From the NCBI GenBank assembly GCA_032073245.1, contig DAMANX010000025.1:1-64000 (forward strand): a stretch of DNA of 64,000 nucleotides, written 5' to 3'. Made by a program: the position numbers and the translations under genes. The notes below the pieces were generated by a model, which did not search any database, had not been told where the DNA came from, and worked only from the letters and a program-made list of their open reading frames with translations. How positions within the stretch are numbered: position 1 is the stretch's first letter; the number at the start of each line of letters is the position of its first letter. The DNA is from QVMG01 sp032073245. Its GTDB lineage: Bacteria; Bacteroidota; Bacteroidia; Bacteroidales; Tannerellaceae. This document shows positions 55,769 to 64,000 of the stretch, piece after piece.

Positions 55769-55923
55769 GGATTTTTATAATTCAACCACCCCACCGTTGC
55801 AAGCAACGGTCCACCCCCGCCTTGTAAAGGCGGGGAGGCGAGTTACTCTAGTTTATGCATCATTAGATACACCTTGTCACGGAATTTGTAGAGGTTAAAC
55901 TATTTGTATATTTCGGAAAGAAT

Positions 55924-57393
55924 TTATTTTACCCCGCCAAATGTAACATCAACGCCTTTTTCCTTTTTGGCGGTAGTGCCGATTTTGAGGCCTTGTTCTT
56001 TGACTTTGCCTGATATGAATTCGGGGATGTTATAGGATTTCATGAAGCGGTGGTAAAAGTCGGTATCTTTTTGTGGGAGGAGGAAGGGTTTATGGGCTTG
56101 TCCGTTTTCATCGATGTAGGCAATGAAAGGGCGGGTATAAAGTGCGTCTATACGGCGGCTGCTGAATACAACCCAACGACTGTTGCTGCTCCAGGAGTGG
56201 TAGCTGTCTACGTCATCGCTGTTTGCTGCTTCAAGAGGATAGTGTTCTCTGTTGGATAGGTTGATCATGTAAAGATCGGCATCTTTATGCCAGATGGAAA
56301 AGGCGCCATAGCTTGATAGTGTATACATCAGGTATTTTCCATCAGGGGATACACGGGGGAAAGAAACACTTTTTCCTTCCGTAGTGGCATTATATAAGGT
56401 GTCTACAGTTGAGCCGAAAGTCCGGTTTGTCGCATCAAAGGAAATAGAACAAAGGCTGTATTTGGCTTCTTCAAAATCCTCCGGCATTGTACGTTTCGCG
56501 GCAGAACAGAAATAAAGCGTTTTGCCATCCGGGGAGAAGCTGGGTAGGGTTTCGAATACATCTTCGGAGAAAAGGGCAGGAGTGGTTATTATTTCGTGTT
56601 TCTGGGTGTCATATACAACGACATCCGATTTGTGATCAAATACTTCTACCCGATTCGGATCATTCATGTGGAACGCTTGTCGGGTATCATTAACGGAGAA
56701 AGCAATATATCGTCCATCCGGATGCCAATAAGGATAGACGAGGGCGGACATTGTCTGGTCGGTTTTTGTATTTAGTTTTTCTACTTTATCTCCATCAATA
56801 AGCAGGGTTCCTCCATTATTTCCACGCATGTGAAAAACCATTTTATCAGGTGTCTGGTTGGGGAATGAGTGGCAATTCATACAGTTCTCACCACTCATTT
56901 TATTTTCGATGATGGGTGTTTGTTTGTAGGATTCCAGGTTACGTTGGTAAATGCCCATCATATTCCATACTTCATATCCCGGTTCGATCAGGCGATATGC
57001 AATATATGGATCGACGGGTTCAGGAGCAATGTGTAAATAAAAGGTGGGGTGGCCTATCCATTTGTCATCCGAAAAGGTTATGATTTTCACGGAAATATCA
57101 TTTCCTTTTGCTGCTTGTAACAGATTTTTCCACCGTGAAGCGGGAATAACAAAATTACCTTTTTTCGCCTTTACAGTAAAAGATTCATTGCCAAAAGTAA
57201 ATATGGCATGTGCTTTGACGGACGGTTCTGTCAGGGAGAAATTAAGCGGGGCTATATTTGTAGGAATAGTTACTCCTGTATAATCCGGGAAAATATCCGG
57301 TATCTCTGTTGATTCTTCATCTATCCGGACAGATTCTGAACAGGAGAAAAAAACGACTGCTAATAATAAGTATATATATCTATGCCACATCAT
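55924..57393 (-). CDS. CxxCH lipoprotein with PD40/TolB-like propeller (copy A)
   Basis: 489 residues. The lipobox is VVFFSC (Cys18). A beta-sandwich-like N-terminus is followed by the heme-binding motif CMNCH (Cys171, Cys174, His175). PD40 blades follow with HPDGRYIAFSVND, SFSPDGKTLYFCS and VSPDGKYLMYTLS. It is nearly parallel in sequence to the gene at 59.2-60.6 kb, with the motif at the same residue number. It follows its DUF6057 partner by three bases. The role may be electron transfer or envelope assembly; neither is shown. Confidence 0.82.
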   Translation of the reverse strand: MMWHRYIYLLLAVVFFSCSESVRIDEESTEIPDIFPDYTGVTIPTNIAPLNFSLTEPSVKAHAIFTFGNESFTVKAKKGNFVIPASRWKNLLQAAKGNDISVKIITFSDDKWIGHPTFYLHIAPEPVDPYIAYRLIEPGYEVWNMMGIYQRNLESYKQTPIIENKMSGENCMNCHSFPNQTPDKMVFHMRGNNGGTLLIDGDKVEKLNTKTDQTMSALVYPYWHPDGRYIAFSVNDTRQAFHMNDPNRVEVFDHKSDVVVYDTQKHEIITTPALFSEDVFETLPSFSPDGKTLYFCSAAKRTMPEDFEEAKYSLCSISFDATNRTFGSTVDTLYNATTEGKSVSFPRVSPDGKYLMYTLSSYGAFSIWHKDADLYMINLSNREHYPLEAANSDDVDSYHSWSSNSRWVVFSSRRIDALYTRPFIAYIDENGQAHKPFLLPQKDTDFYHRFMKSYNIPEFISGKVKEQGLKIGTTAKKEKGVDVTFGGVK

Positions 57394-57396
57394 ATA

Positions 57397-59136
57397 TCAT
57401 TTATAAAACATAAAGTAAAACCAATAGGTATCACCATAAGAACGGTATAGCAAATTTTGTAATGCTCCGCTATTCTTATTGGCTATTACCTGTTTTTTGA
57501 ATTCTGCAAACCGCAGGCGTGTTGTTTCGGGGATATCATATTGTTTCCAGTAATCCGGATCGTTTTCCGATAAAGTAATGATGGCTTCCTGATAAGATAT
57601 TGGTAGTGTTGGCAATATCCCGGTTCCGTAAAAAGTCTCTACCAATTGTTTGAAATGGCCCAGTTCTTTCGATAAAAGAGCAAATGCCATCAGGAACTCC
57701 AAAGGACGTCTGTTTTCCGGGTTATGGTTAGCCATTGCCCAGTAGTCTTTTTCTACATTCGAAAGGTAATTGTCGTCTAAAAGGCATTTTCTTTTAGCAC
57801 TGAAAAGTGAATCAGCTTCTACAGCAACATCATTATAGAGAAACCGGCGATGGTCTTTTGCCCAGTCTTTATAGTAGTAGGTGTTTTCAAGGATATCGAT
57901 GTATTTCTCTACAACGGCATACGTACCGTAAATGATATTCGTTTGTACGAGTCGTTTTAACATGCGGGGATTTCCTTCACGGGATGAACTTACAAAACTT
58001 TCAAAGGCCATTTCCTGTGCACGTGCAATATTTCCTACTGTGAAATAAAACTCACCAAGGATAGTTGAGGTGACAGCTGTTTGATTCCATTGGGGCATTA
58101 ATCCGTCTACACCTCGTTGTTGATAAGCAAACATGCGGTCGGCAAACTGATTGGTTTCAAAGAGGGCAATATTCAGGTGATAGAGATATAAATAGTTAGT
58201 GATGTTACCTTTACATTCTTCGAGAATGTTTTCCCATTGTTGTGTTCTTGTGTAATAATCCAGGCGTTTAAATTTATCGGATTTCTTATCCATATATTGT
58301 GGGGTGATCTGCCACCAGCATACGCCTATTATGATTAGCTGTATAAGTGTTTCGATAATTTCCTTTTTTCCGGATATGGCTTTTCGTTTGCGAAACAGAA
58401 ATGCAATCATGATTGTAAGCGGTAGACTGATCCATGCATAATAAATCACAGTAGGGGGCGAAAGCTTACGAAGGAAATAAAAGTCAGGAAGGAAAACAAA
58501 CCGGTATTCCTCAATAACTGCAGCCTGATGGCTCCACCATCCAAGCAGAAGCATTTCGATGATGACTAATCCAATAAGATAGCCACGTGAAGTACGGTTG
58601 ACAGCTTCCCATAAAACGATACAAACGGCCAGTAACATGGCAACAGGCCCTGTCCACCAGAACAGAAGAGGTGTACAAAGAAGGGCATATACAAGGCGAA
58701 TTTTAAAACTATTTATGCAGATATAGCCATAGAAGAAAGCAACACATAATAGAAAAGATACTGATCCCCAGAGGAAATAATTAAAATCGAAATGTATAAA
58801 TAGCAATGTTAACGCGGGCAATACATAGAGTACATATAAGTTTGTATTGGGTGTGATACGTTTGACTATACAGGCTGTAAGAATTCCTACTCCGGAAATC
58901 AAAGTTGCTGTAATGGCAGCTCCGGCATAAGGCATAATAAAGAATTGTACAAGAAATTCACTGATAACTAAAGCAAGTCCTCCCGGCTGAATCAACTTTT
59001 GGCTTATATAATCCCATGTCATCTGAAATAGTTGATTCTGTTCAATATAAAAGAAATGAAACTGACTGTTTATTTGCAAAAAGACAAATAATACAATCCA
59101 AAAAAGTAACCCGAAGAGGGGTAATTTATATTTCAT
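57397..59136 (-). CDS. DUF6057 membrane protein (copy A)
   Basis: 579 residues. The first 290 or so residues hold about eleven membrane segments. The rest is a soluble helical, TPR-like domain with the strongly conserved phrases MLKRLVQTNIIYGTYAVVEKY, YYKDWAKDHRRFLYND and a terminal YRSYGDTYWFY. It looks like the DUF6057 family of Bacteroidales. It pairs with the CxxCH propeller gene three bases downstream and repeats the arrangement at 60.6-62.4 kb. Confidence 0.8.
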   Translation of the reverse strand: MKYKLPLFGLLFWIVLFVFLQINSQFHFFYIEQNQLFQMTWDYISQKLIQPGGLALVISEFLVQFFIMPYAGAAITATLISGVGILTACIVKRITPNTNLYVLYVLPALTLLFIHFDFNYFLWGSVSFLLCVAFFYGYICINSFKIRLVYALLCTPLLFWWTGPVAMLLAVCIVLWEAVNRTSRGYLIGLVIIEMLLLGWWSHQAAVIEEYRFVFLPDFYFLRKLSPPTVIYYAWISLPLTIMIAFLFRKRKAISGKKEIIETLIQLIIIGVCWWQITPQYMDKKSDKFKRLDYYTRTQQWENILEECKGNITNYLYLYHLNIALFETNQFADRMFAYQQRGVDGLMPQWNQTAVTSTILGEFYFTVGNIARAQEMAFESFVSSSREGNPRMLKRLVQTNIIYGTYAVVEKYIDILENTYYYKDWAKDHRRFLYNDVAVEADSLFSAKRKCLLDDNYLSNVEKDYWAMANHNPENRRPLEFLMAFALLSKELGHFKQLVETFYGTGILPTLPISYQEAIITLSENDPDYWKQYDIPETTRLRFAEFKKQVIANKNSGALQNLLYRSYGDTYWFYFMFYK

Positions 59137-59161
59137 GGTATTGAAGAACTAATTAGTAGGA

Positions 59162-59192
59162 CAAACTTACACAATCCTTTTCATCTAACAAA
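59162..59192 (-). promoter_or_regulatory. Promoter of copy A of the DUF6057/PD40 module
   Basis: CAAACTTA (59162-59169) reads TAAGTTTG on the minus strand, and CAAA (59189-59192) lies 19 bases upstream. Both boxes match the consensus. The upstream box lies within the 3' end of copy B, so copy A can be transcribed separately. Confidence 0.65.
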
Positions 59193-60641
59193 ATGAACAT
59201 TAGTTCCTTCTTTGCGGGATTCGGTTCGGATCTCTCTTCGCTGGTCTTTCACCGGGCCGGTTATAAATTCGGGGATATTGTATGATTTCATAAACCATTG
59301 ATAGAATTCTGTATCTCTCTGGGGAAGTAAAAAAGGTTTTTCTGTTTCGCCCCGGTCGTTTATGTACGTAATATAAGGTCGGGTGTACAGACCATCGAGC
59401 CGTCGGCTGCTAAAGATCACCCAGCGGCTGTTACTGCTCCATGAATGGTAACTCTCTACCTGATCGCTATTAGCGCTTTTTAATGGATAATGATCTTTTG
59501 TTGTAAGATTGGTCATATATAAATCGGCCTCTTTATGCCAGATGGAGAAAGTCCCATAGTCGGAGAGTGTGTATAATAGATATTTACCATCGGGGGAAAC
59601 ACGTGGAAAAGAAACACTCTTTCCGTCTTTTTCTGCATTGTATAGGGTATCAATGACTGTACTGAAAGAGCGCTCGCCGGGATTAAAATTAATTGCATAC
59701 AGGCTGTATTTCACTTCTTCGAATTCAGTAGGATAAGTACGGGATGTGGCGGAACAATAATAAAGGGTTCTGCCATCAGGTGAGAAAGTGGGGAAAGTTT
59801 CAAACCGCTCTTCTGAAAAAAGCTGAGGAGTGGTTATGATCTCATGCTTCTCAACATCATAGACCACAACATCCGATTGGGTATCGTAGACCTCCACCCG
59901 ATTAAGGTCATTCATATGAAAAGCTTGTTGTGTATTATTTACCGAGAAAGCAACATATCGTCCGGAAGGATGCCAGGATGGGTAGACGAGTGCCGACATT
60001 GTTTGCTCAGTTTTAGTGTTTAGCTTTTCTACCTTTCCACCATTCAGTAGGTAAGTACCGTTATAAGGACCACGCATATGGAATAACATCCGGTTGGGAT
60101 CCTGCATGCAGAAAGAGTGGCAATTCATACAATTTTTATTGCTGAGCTTGTTTTCCATTATTGGTGTTTCCTTATAATTCTCAAGATCACGCTGATATAT
60201 TCCCATTTGATTCCATAACTGATAACCCGGTTCAATCAGGCGGTAAGCAATATGGGAATCGATAGGTTCTTTTGCCACCTGTAAAGAAAAAGATCTATAT
60301 CCTTTCCATTTATTTTCTGTCTTAATAAGGATTTTGACGTTAATACTTTTTCCTGTAGCGGCATGGAGCATTTTTCTCCAACGGGAAATAGGAAAAGAGA
60401 ATTGTTTTTTATTTGCATTTACTTCCCAACTTTCATTATTGTATTTGAAAATGATACGGGCAGCGTCGTAAGTGTTTATTAACCTGAAGTTTAGCGGCGC
60501 AATATTCGGAGGGATGGTACAATCTGTATAATCGGGAAAGATTTCAGGGATCATATCTATTTCTTCATCCGGTAGTATAGCCGACCGGGAGCAGGCAATT
60601 GAGAAGATCAAAAAAAGAATATGTAGTGTTTTCCAATTCAT
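59181..60641 (-). CDS. CxxCH lipoprotein with PD40/TolB-like propeller (copy B)
   Basis: 486 residues. The lipobox is FSIAC (Cys17). It has CMNCHSF at residues 171-177 and the same PD40 blades as copy A (HPSGRYVAFSVNN, TFSPDGRTLYYCS). Long stretches are visibly alike, such as HIAYRLIEPGY and the region LYNAEKDGKSVSFPRVSPDG. The next upstream gene (DUF6057 copy B) stops seven bases before it. It is a tandem duplicate of copy A that has diverged at the N-terminus and in loops. Confidence 0.82.
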   Translation of the reverse strand: MNWKTLHILFLIFSIACSRSAILPDEEIDMIPEIFPDYTDCTIPPNIAPLNFRLINTYDAARIIFKYNNESWEVNANKKQFSFPISRWRKMLHAATGKSINVKILIKTENKWKGYRSFSLQVAKEPIDSHIAYRLIEPGYQLWNQMGIYQRDLENYKETPIMENKLSNKNCMNCHSFCMQDPNRMLFHMRGPYNGTYLLNGGKVEKLNTKTEQTMSALVYPSWHPSGRYVAFSVNNTQQAFHMNDLNRVEVYDTQSDVVVYDVEKHEIITTPQLFSEERFETFPTFSPDGRTLYYCSATSRTYPTEFEEVKYSLYAINFNPGERSFSTVIDTLYNAEKDGKSVSFPRVSPDGKYLLYTLSDYGTFSIWHKEADLYMTNLTTKDHYPLKSANSDQVESYHSWSSNSRWVIFSSRRLDGLYTRPYITYINDRGETEKPFLLPQRDTEFYQWFMKSYNIPEFITGPVKDQRREIRTESRKEGTNVHFVR

Positions 60642-60647
60642 GACAGG

Positions 60648-62411
60648 CTATCTTTTAAAAAAATTGTAGAACCAGTATGTATCTCCATAAGAACGATATG
60701 CCATCTGGGCAAAAGCAGGGGTGTTTTGGTTTTGCTCAAAAAAGACCCTATATTCTTTGAAGCGGTTCATTATTGATTCGGAAATATTATATTCCTGCAA
60801 TTTCAGAGGATCCTCTTCATAGATCAAAAGAAAAGCTTCCTGGAAAGATGCAGGTAAATGCATATTTTCAGTAGGAGAGTAGTACATATGAAGGTAATCA
60901 TTAAAGCCGGTTAAGTTCCGGCTAAGTAAATATGCCATACCCAGATATTCTACAGCAATTGTATTTTGTGGGTTGTGTGAAGCAATAGCATGAAGGTCGA
61001 TCCGTATGTCCCATGGACCGGAAAGATGATTTTTAGCGATCAGGTCCTTTCGTTTGGAACCCAATAAGGGATCATTATTCACCAATTCATCATTATGTAA
61101 AAACTTACGGTGTTCTTTTGCCCATTCTTTATAGAATAAAGTGTTTTCCAGAATGTTCAGGTATCTCTCGGCAACAGTCCAGGCTCCATAGATAAGATTC
61201 GTTTGAACCAGACGTTGGATCATTCGTGGTTTTCCATTAAAATATGAATTGATATTATTTTCGAAGGCCATGGCCTGTGACATTCCGGTATTGCCAATAG
61301 TAAAATAGACATCGCTTAAAAGGGTCGAAGTTGCAATCGTTTGATTCCAGGGGATGATCAAACCCTCGTTTCCTTTTTGGTCAAAATGGAAAGCCTTTTC
61401 TGCTAACAGGCCTTTTTGGGCTAAAGCCATATTCAGATAACACATTGACAGATAATCATCCTGAGGACCCTGAAGACTCGATATAATCCTATCCCATTGG
61501 TGCTTACGGGTGTGGTAGTCATATTTCATCAAATAGGCAGACTCCCAATCAATAGACATTAGTATGCCTTGCCGGGTGAGCAGAACAATGCATGCGACCT
61601 GAAGTGTGTAAAGAATAAAAAGAGTGATTTTCTTCTGTGGATCCCATCGTCTCAACAACCACATCAACAGAAGTATTAACGGCAAAGCAACCCAGGCATA
61701 ATAGAGCGTTAAAGAAGGATTAATTTCCTGGCTATAATAGAGATCGGGGAGAAAGGCAAATCTGTATTCGCCTAAAAACGTGAAATAAACACTTCCGAAA
61801 GAGATCAATAGAACCTCTGCTACTATAAGCACGATTGTATATGCTTTTGGTGGACGACAAAACATCTCCCATAGTACTATACAAACTGCAAAAAGGCTTG
61901 TAATAGATCCCGCCCACCAAAATAGAAAAGGAATAATGATCAATCCGGCCAGTATGCGGGAGTTAAATTTTGCTATATGTGTGTAAATATATAACGCGAA
62001 AAGCATCAGGAGATAAGCTACGCTGCCCTGGATCATATAGTTGTAATCCAGTTGGATGATTATAAGAAAGAAAACCGGAATGAAGGCAGGTAGAAATGAG
62101 ATCGTTCCTTTGGTTATGCGGCGACAAATAAGAACAGTCATATACCAGATAAGAGTGAAAAGACCAGCTGTTATAGCAGGCCCGGCAAAAGGAAAAATAA
62201 AGAATTGGGTCATAAAGCTACCGATTAATTGGCTTAAACCTCCTGGTTGCATTAATTCTCCTTTTATATAATAATGCCATGAATAGACAAACAGCTCATT
62301 TTGCTCAAGAGCAAAAAAGTAATAGGTGTGCGTATATCTTAAGAATGACAGCAGGAATATAAATAACAGTATAGAAAATAAGAGAGTACTGTATTTTGCG
62401 AATCCTTCCAT
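60648..62411 (-). CDS. DUF6057 membrane protein (copy B)
   Basis: 587 residues from ATG 62411. The longer frame starts inside the symporter gene and has no support. The domain order is the same as in copy A: about eleven membrane segments, then the soluble part with RMIQRLVQTNLIYGAWTVAERY, FYKEWAKEHRKFLHNDE and the end YRSYGDTYWFYNFF. Relative to copy A the two are clearly paralogous. It is translated just before PD40 copy B. The pair suggests a membrane unit with its partner lipoprotein. Confidence 0.8.
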   Translation of the reverse strand: MEGFAKYSTLLFSILLFIFLLSFLRYTHTYYFFALEQNELFVYSWHYYIKGELMQPGGLSQLIGSFMTQFFIFPFAGPAITAGLFTLIWYMTVLICRRITKGTISFLPAFIPVFFLIIIQLDYNYMIQGSVAYLLMLFALYIYTHIAKFNSRILAGLIIIPFLFWWAGSITSLFAVCIVLWEMFCRPPKAYTIVLIVAEVLLISFGSVYFTFLGEYRFAFLPDLYYSQEINPSLTLYYAWVALPLILLLMWLLRRWDPQKKITLFILYTLQVACIVLLTRQGILMSIDWESAYLMKYDYHTRKHQWDRIISSLQGPQDDYLSMCYLNMALAQKGLLAEKAFHFDQKGNEGLIIPWNQTIATSTLLSDVYFTIGNTGMSQAMAFENNINSYFNGKPRMIQRLVQTNLIYGAWTVAERYLNILENTLFYKEWAKEHRKFLHNDELVNNDPLLGSKRKDLIAKNHLSGPWDIRIDLHAIASHNPQNTIAVEYLGMAYLLSRNLTGFNDYLHMYYSPTENMHLPASFQEAFLLIYEEDPLKLQEYNISESIMNRFKEYRVFFEQNQNTPAFAQMAYRSYGDTYWFYNFFKR

Positions 62412-62449
62412 TGTATGTCTACTTTGCTGTGTTTTTAGGTACTCCAAAG

Positions 62450-63625
62450 TTAGTTGTTTTTTGTTCTCCCTGCAATTCTGTCTACAATCACAGCAATTGC
62501 ACCATCGCCTGTAACGTTGCATGCGGTTCCAAAGCTATCCATAGCGATATATAGGGCGATCATAAGTGCCTGAAGTGTTTCATTGAAGCCCAGCATACTT
62601 TGGAGTAAACCTAGTGCGGCCATAATTGCTCCTCCCGGTACGCCCGGGGCTGCTACCATAGCAATACCCAGCATCATTATAAAGCCTGCAAATTGTGTGA
62701 AGTCAATAGGTTCTCCTGCCATAAGAAGGATGGCCATTGCACAGGCTACGATTTTCATTGTGCTGCCGGATAAATGGATAGTTGCACAAAGTGGGATAAC
62801 AAATACGGCAATGGGTTCACGGACCCCATTCAATAACGTTTGTTTTAATGTGACTGGGATAGTTGCAGCGGAAGATTGGGTTCCCAAGGCAGTTGCATAA
62901 GCTGGTAACATATTACGTAATAGCTTGAATGGATTCTTTTTACCGATACCTCCTGCAATAAGGAACTGAATAAGAAGGAGAAGTACATGTAAAACGAAAA
63001 TTACCAGAATAACTTTCAGGAACATACCGATAATGCTCATTACCTGTCCGCTGACAGTCATATTCAAAAAGATACCGAAGATATGAAGAGGGAGCAAAGG
63101 TATGATAACTGCCTCGATGAGCTTAACGATAATATCTTTAAAGTCGTTCAGGCAATCTCTTAATGTTGTGCCTGATATAATTGATAATCCCAAGCCAATT
63201 GTAAAAGAAAGGATAAGTGCAGTCATTATATCCATAAGTGGGGGCATACCAATTACAAAATAAGGAATAAGCATCAGGTCTTCGGGGTTCTCTAAAGCCG
63301 CCATTTCGGTATTAACGGGAATCATACCCGGAAAAATAGCAGAACAACTGAAATAGGTGAAGAATCCGGAGAAAAGGGTCGAACCATAAGCAATAAGCGC
63401 TGTTATGGCCAAAAGCTTCCCTGCTCCTTTACCCAAATCTCCAATAGCGGGCGCCACAAGCCCAAGTATGATAAGTGGAATAGCAAACGATAGGAAGTTT
63501 CCAAACAAAGAATTAAAGGTTACGAAAATACGGGCGATCCAGTCAGGCAGGAATTGTCCGAATAATATACCTGCTAAGATGGCAATAACGACTTTCCCTA
63601 AAAGGGAGACCTTAATCTTTTTCAT
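62450..63625 (-). CDS. Dicarboxylate/amino acid:cation symporter (DAACS)
   Basis: 391 residues with about eight hydrophobic helices. Family hallmarks are the serine-rich loop TQSSAATIPVTLKQ, the hairpin segment MVAAPGVPGGAIMAALGLL, and the binding helix MDSFGTACNVTGDGAIAVIVDRIAG. The family imports C4-dicarboxylates or acidic and small neutral amino acids with Na+ or H+. Which of these is used is not clear. It overlaps the antiporter gene by 14 bases, so the two are co-transcribed. Confidence 0.94.
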   Translation of the reverse strand: MKKIKVSLLGKVVIAILAGILFGQFLPDWIARIFVTFNSLFGNFLSFAIPLIILGLVAPAIGDLGKGAGKLLAITALIAYGSTLFSGFFTYFSCSAIFPGMIPVNTEMAALENPEDLMLIPYFVIGMPPLMDIMTALILSFTIGLGLSIISGTTLRDCLNDFKDIIVKLIEAVIIPLLPLHIFGIFLNMTVSGQVMSIIGMFLKVILVIFVLHVLLLLIQFLIAGGIGKKNPFKLLRNMLPAYATALGTQSSAATIPVTLKQTLLNGVREPIAVFVIPLCATIHLSGSTMKIVACAMAILLMAGEPIDFTQFAGFIMMLGIAMVAAPGVPGGAIMAALGLLQSMLGFNETLQALMIALYIAMDSFGTACNVTGDGAIAVIVDRIAGRTKNN

Positions 63626-64000
63626 ATATGCGTTTTATTTTATAGCCGGTAGCGGCTATCAGAATAGTCATCAATGGACTTATAAGGTTAAAAAAACAAT
63701 ACGGTAAATAGGTGAGAGTGGAAACACCCAGAATAGTTGCCTGTGTCATTCCGCAGGTGTTCCAGGGAACAAGTACAGAGGTAACAGTAACAGCATCTTC
63801 TGTTGTCCGGCTTAAGAGGCGGCTCTCATATCCGTTCTTCTTAAATACATCTTTAAACATATTACCTGTCAGAATAATAGAGATATATTGATCGGCCGTG
63901 CAGATGTTTAGGAGTATACCGGATGCTACTGTAGAGGTGACCATACTGGTACGCCGTTTCATAAAGCGCTTTAAGACCCCTGTGAGGCTTTCCAGCATTC
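63612..64000 (-). CDS. NhaC family Na+/H+ antiporter, C-terminal part
   Basis: The gene runs past the right edge, so only its C-terminal 128 or so residues are seen. The phrases ICTADQYISIILTGNMFKD, LSRTTEDAVTVTSVLVPWN and QATILGVSTLTYLPYCFFN are conserved in the NhaC/malate-lactate antiporter branch. It exports Na+ in exchange for protons or acts as an organic acid antiporter. It lies directly upstream of, and overlaps, the DAACS symporter. Confidence 0.88.
   Translation of the reverse strand, partial: MLESLTGVLKRFMKRRTSMVTSTVASGILLNICTADQYISIILTGNMFKDVFKKNGYESRLLSRTTEDAVTVTSVLVPWNTCGMTQATILGVSTLTYLPYCFFNLISPLMTILIAATGYKIKRIYEKD

Larger units (their letters stand above)
55281..55839. mobile_element. 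Putative minimal mobile cassette: DUF559 gene in 57-bp inverted repeats
   Basis: Inverted repeats at 55281-55337 and 55783-55839 (57 bases each, with scattered mismatches) enclose one gene. Each arm holds two hairpins. In the right arm ACCGTTGC/GCAACGGT and CCCCGCCTT/AAGGCGGGG are perfect. In the left arm the matching hairpin is ACCGCAGC/GCTGTGGT, with two positions changed on both strands so that pairing is kept. GC content is far above the surroundings. No target duplication was confirmed. Confidence 0.7.

Noticed and set aside
1..64000. tRNA, rRNA or riboswitch genes
   Set aside because: None was recognised by eye in the spacers; a covariance-model search was not possible, so short RNAs may have been missed.

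Overview
The window is a contiguous stretch of a Bacteroidales chromosome, most likely Parabacteroides or a close relative. The sequence is AT-rich. Promoter candidates follow the Bacteroidetes pattern (TAnnTTTG, in three cases with TTTG 19-20 bases upstream), Shine-Dalgarno sequences are mostly weak, and the gene content is typical of the group: BF3164/6-bladed-propeller lipoproteins, NVEALA peptides, DUF6057, DUF1573, Big_5 and DUF3108 proteins, and an IHF/HU-like protein. The genus is an inference. No rRNA, tRNA, CRISPR array or transposase gene was seen.

Layout. 0-8.6 kb, mostly plus strand: a PH-like membrane protein, a small lipoprotein, cysE, rlmL, a DPP IV-family peptidase, purD, a membrane protein and a YqaA/VTT protein. 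8.6-11.7 kb, minus: a DUF3108 protein overlapping a Big_5 lipoprotein, and a 66-residue protein. 11.8-14.1 kb, plus: metallophosphoesterase, GNAT acetyltransferase, Fe-S flavoprotein. 14.2-16.6 kb: a GH3 glycosidase broken by one missing base in a T run. 16.6-21.9 kb: ychF, a Prx6-type peroxiredoxin and two propeller lipoproteins, separated by repeat-rich gaps. 21.9-33 kb: housekeeping genes polA, prenyl synthase, deoC, MazG-like, dtd, uvrC, mnmG, ybeY and a Gate-domain protein. A 16-base parS-like site sits between uvrC and mnmG. 33-43.3 kb: a 2-hydroxyacid dehydrogenase and a four-gene RND efflux operon with one adaptor, one TolC protein and two different permeases.

43.6-53.1 kb is the most interesting accessory region. 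It holds a Wzy/O-antigen-ligase-like TPR protein, an accessory signal peptidase I, a transglutaminase-like lipoprotein, a decayed second copy of the signal peptidase, a 6-bladed-propeller lipoprotein, two NVEALA-family peptides, a thioredoxin-like/DUF1573 lipoprotein, and a divergent membrane-anchored winged-helix regulator. The region between the regulator and the second peptide carries 11-bp direct repeats suited to an OmpR-type regulator. The NVEALA motif ends in Ala-Leu-Ala, which resembles a signal peptidase AxA site. I infer a peptide secretion and maturation locus with its own peptidase and regulator; its function is unproven.

53.3-55.9 kb: an IHF/HU-like protein, a BF3164-like lipoprotein, and a single DUF559 nuclease gene enclosed by 57-bp inverted repeats whose hairpins differ by compensatory changes, which looks like a minimal mobile cassette. 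55.9-64 kb: a tandem duplication of a two-gene module (DUF6057 membrane protein plus CxxCH/PD40 lipoprotein), a dicarboxylate/amino acid:cation symporter, and the 3' end of an NhaC-type antiporter.

The intergenic DNA is unusually rich in structured repeats: three GTAG-headed REP-like doublets, a nested 95-bp palindrome, two families of short motifs on a 22-bp period, and many low-complexity inverted pairs, some of which appear to have entered coding sequence in frame.
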